Origin: Euryarchaeota archaeon UBA495
GTDB taxonomy: Archaea; Thermoplasmatota; Poseidoniia; Poseidoniales; Poseidoniaceae
Assembly (NCBI GenBank): GCA_002496845.1
Contig: DALQ01000057.1
Span: 1 to 6,034, forward strand
DNA length: 6,034 nucleotides
Direction of reading: 5' to 3'
The position numbers and the translations under genes were made by a program. The notes below the pieces were generated by a model, which was not told where the DNA came from, did not search any database, and worked only from the letters and a program-made list of their open reading frames with translations. This document shows positions 5,797 to 6,034 of the stretch, piece by piece. Every line of letters begins with the position of its first letter. Positions within the stretch are counted from its first letter, which is position 1.

Positions 5797-6034
5797 AATC
5801 GTCATCGCTTCGTGGGCGACGGATGGGCTTTGGGCCACGGTTGTGCGCGTGCCCATCGGCTTTTCCTCGGGACTTTCGGAAGGGGTTTCTCGCTCCCTTT
5901 GGTCGAATCCGGCTTTGTCCACCGTCACGTTGGCTACCGCGATCTTGCCGAGGTCCACGTCGGTCGCCTCCGCCACTCCGGTCCTGCCGAGGTCCACGTC
6001 GGTCGCCTCCGCCACTCCGGTCCTGTCGAGGTCC
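5795..6034 (-). CDS. C-terminal tail of an Arg/Gly-rich, probably RNA-binding protein (5' partial)
   Basis: This frame runs from the right edge to TGA at 5797-5795 (79 visible residues) and has no start codon in the window. It opens with two identical 13-residue units, G-P-R-Q-D-R-S-G-G-G-D-R-R, then a third that begins G-P-R-Q-D-R and decays. A basic stretch follows (R-I-R-P-K-G-A-R-N-P-F-R-K-S-R) and it ends R-R-P-R-S-D-D-D. The frame is chosen on repeat evidence: all four base differences between units (CGA/CGG, CAG/CAA, GAC/GAT, CGG/CGC) are synonymous here and would change amino acids in the two other minus-strand frames. The stop also falls just before the next gene's ribosome-binding site. 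Disordered RG-rich tails are typical of RNA-binding proteins such as DEAD-box helicases; that identity is a guess because the folded part is off the edge. Third positions are less GC-rich than in the neighbouring genes, the main argument against. Confidence 0.8.
   Translation of the reverse strand, partial: GPRQDRSGGGDRRGPRQDRSGGGDRRGPRQDRGSQRDGGQSRIRPKGARNPFRKSRGKADGHAHNRGPKPIRRPRSDDD
5944..6034 (-). repeat. 39-bp in-frame tandem repeat, 2.3 copies visible
   Basis: Units lie at 5944-5982 and 5983-6021, with a third starting at 6022 and cut by the window edge. The two complete units differ at one base; the differences at 5941-5943 lie just outside the unit. The period is exactly 13 codons, so gain or loss of units keeps the frame. 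The array encodes the Arg/Gly units of the overlapping gene and probably continues beyond the edge. Confidence 0.9.

Noticed and set aside
5740..6034. Minus-strand frame with Val-Ala-Glu-Ala-Thr-Asp repeats, open to the right edge
   Set aside because: All differences between repeat units alter amino acids in this frame but are silent in the Arg/Gly frame. It would also overlap the TPR gene by 44 nt. Its higher third-position GC is the only point in its favour.
5944..6034. CRISPR-like array
   Set aside because: The 39-bp units are directly adjacent with no spacers, and the period is an exact number of codons inside a gene.

Overview
The window most likely comes from a planktonic euryarchaeon of the Marine Group II / Poseidoniales type (Thermoplasmatota). 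This is inferred from style, not from a marker gene. The signs are a giant acidic multi-domain surface protein with a C-terminal membrane anchor and a Tyr/Gln/Ala-rich cytoplasmic tail, an archaeal TATA-like box at about -27 from an ATG with no leader, T-rich termination signals, and moderately GC-rich coding sequence with GC-rich third codon positions. No rRNA, tRNA, mobile element or CRISPR array is present.

Bases 1-4305 (+) hold the 3' part (1434 visible codons) of a cell-surface protein gene whose start and signal peptide lie off the left edge. The ectodomain appears to be a chain of beta-sandwich modules: a CARDB-like module, then a second one apparently interrupted by a jelly-roll domain carrying two overlapping EF-hand/dockerin-like calcium loops. 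A further Ig/CARDB-like module follows, then an alpha/beta segment resembling a class I glutamine-amidotransferase/ThuA fold, Ig-like and PKD-like modules, and a two-cysteine module next to the membrane. One transmembrane helix follows, and then a cytoplasmic tail with two copies of a 26-residue motif.

The other three genes are on the minus strand and converge on the first. From right to left they are: (i) the C-terminal 79 residues of an Arg/Gly-rich protein (5795-6034) built on a 39-bp tandem repeat; (ii) 11 nt downstream, a 352-aa TPR protein with a two-helix membrane hairpin (4725-5783), probably co-transcribed with (i); (iii) after a T-rich/hairpin terminator-like stretch and a separate TATA-like promoter, a 106-aa protein of unknown function (4330-4650). 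The reading frame of (i) has no start codon inside the window and a competing frame is open over the same DNA. Differences between repeat copies are all synonymous in the Arg/Gly frame, which settles the choice.

The convergent junction holds two consecutive inverted repeats. In the plus-strand transcript they form a C(UUCG)G tetraloop hairpin and a GNRA (GUAA) tetraloop hairpin. The stop codon of the small minus-strand gene lies inside the first. No intergenic gap exceeds 75 nt. No complete, clearly new system is visible. The most notable points are the nested and amidotransferase-like domains of the surface protein, the paired 3' hairpins, and the hidden Arg/Gly-repeat gene.
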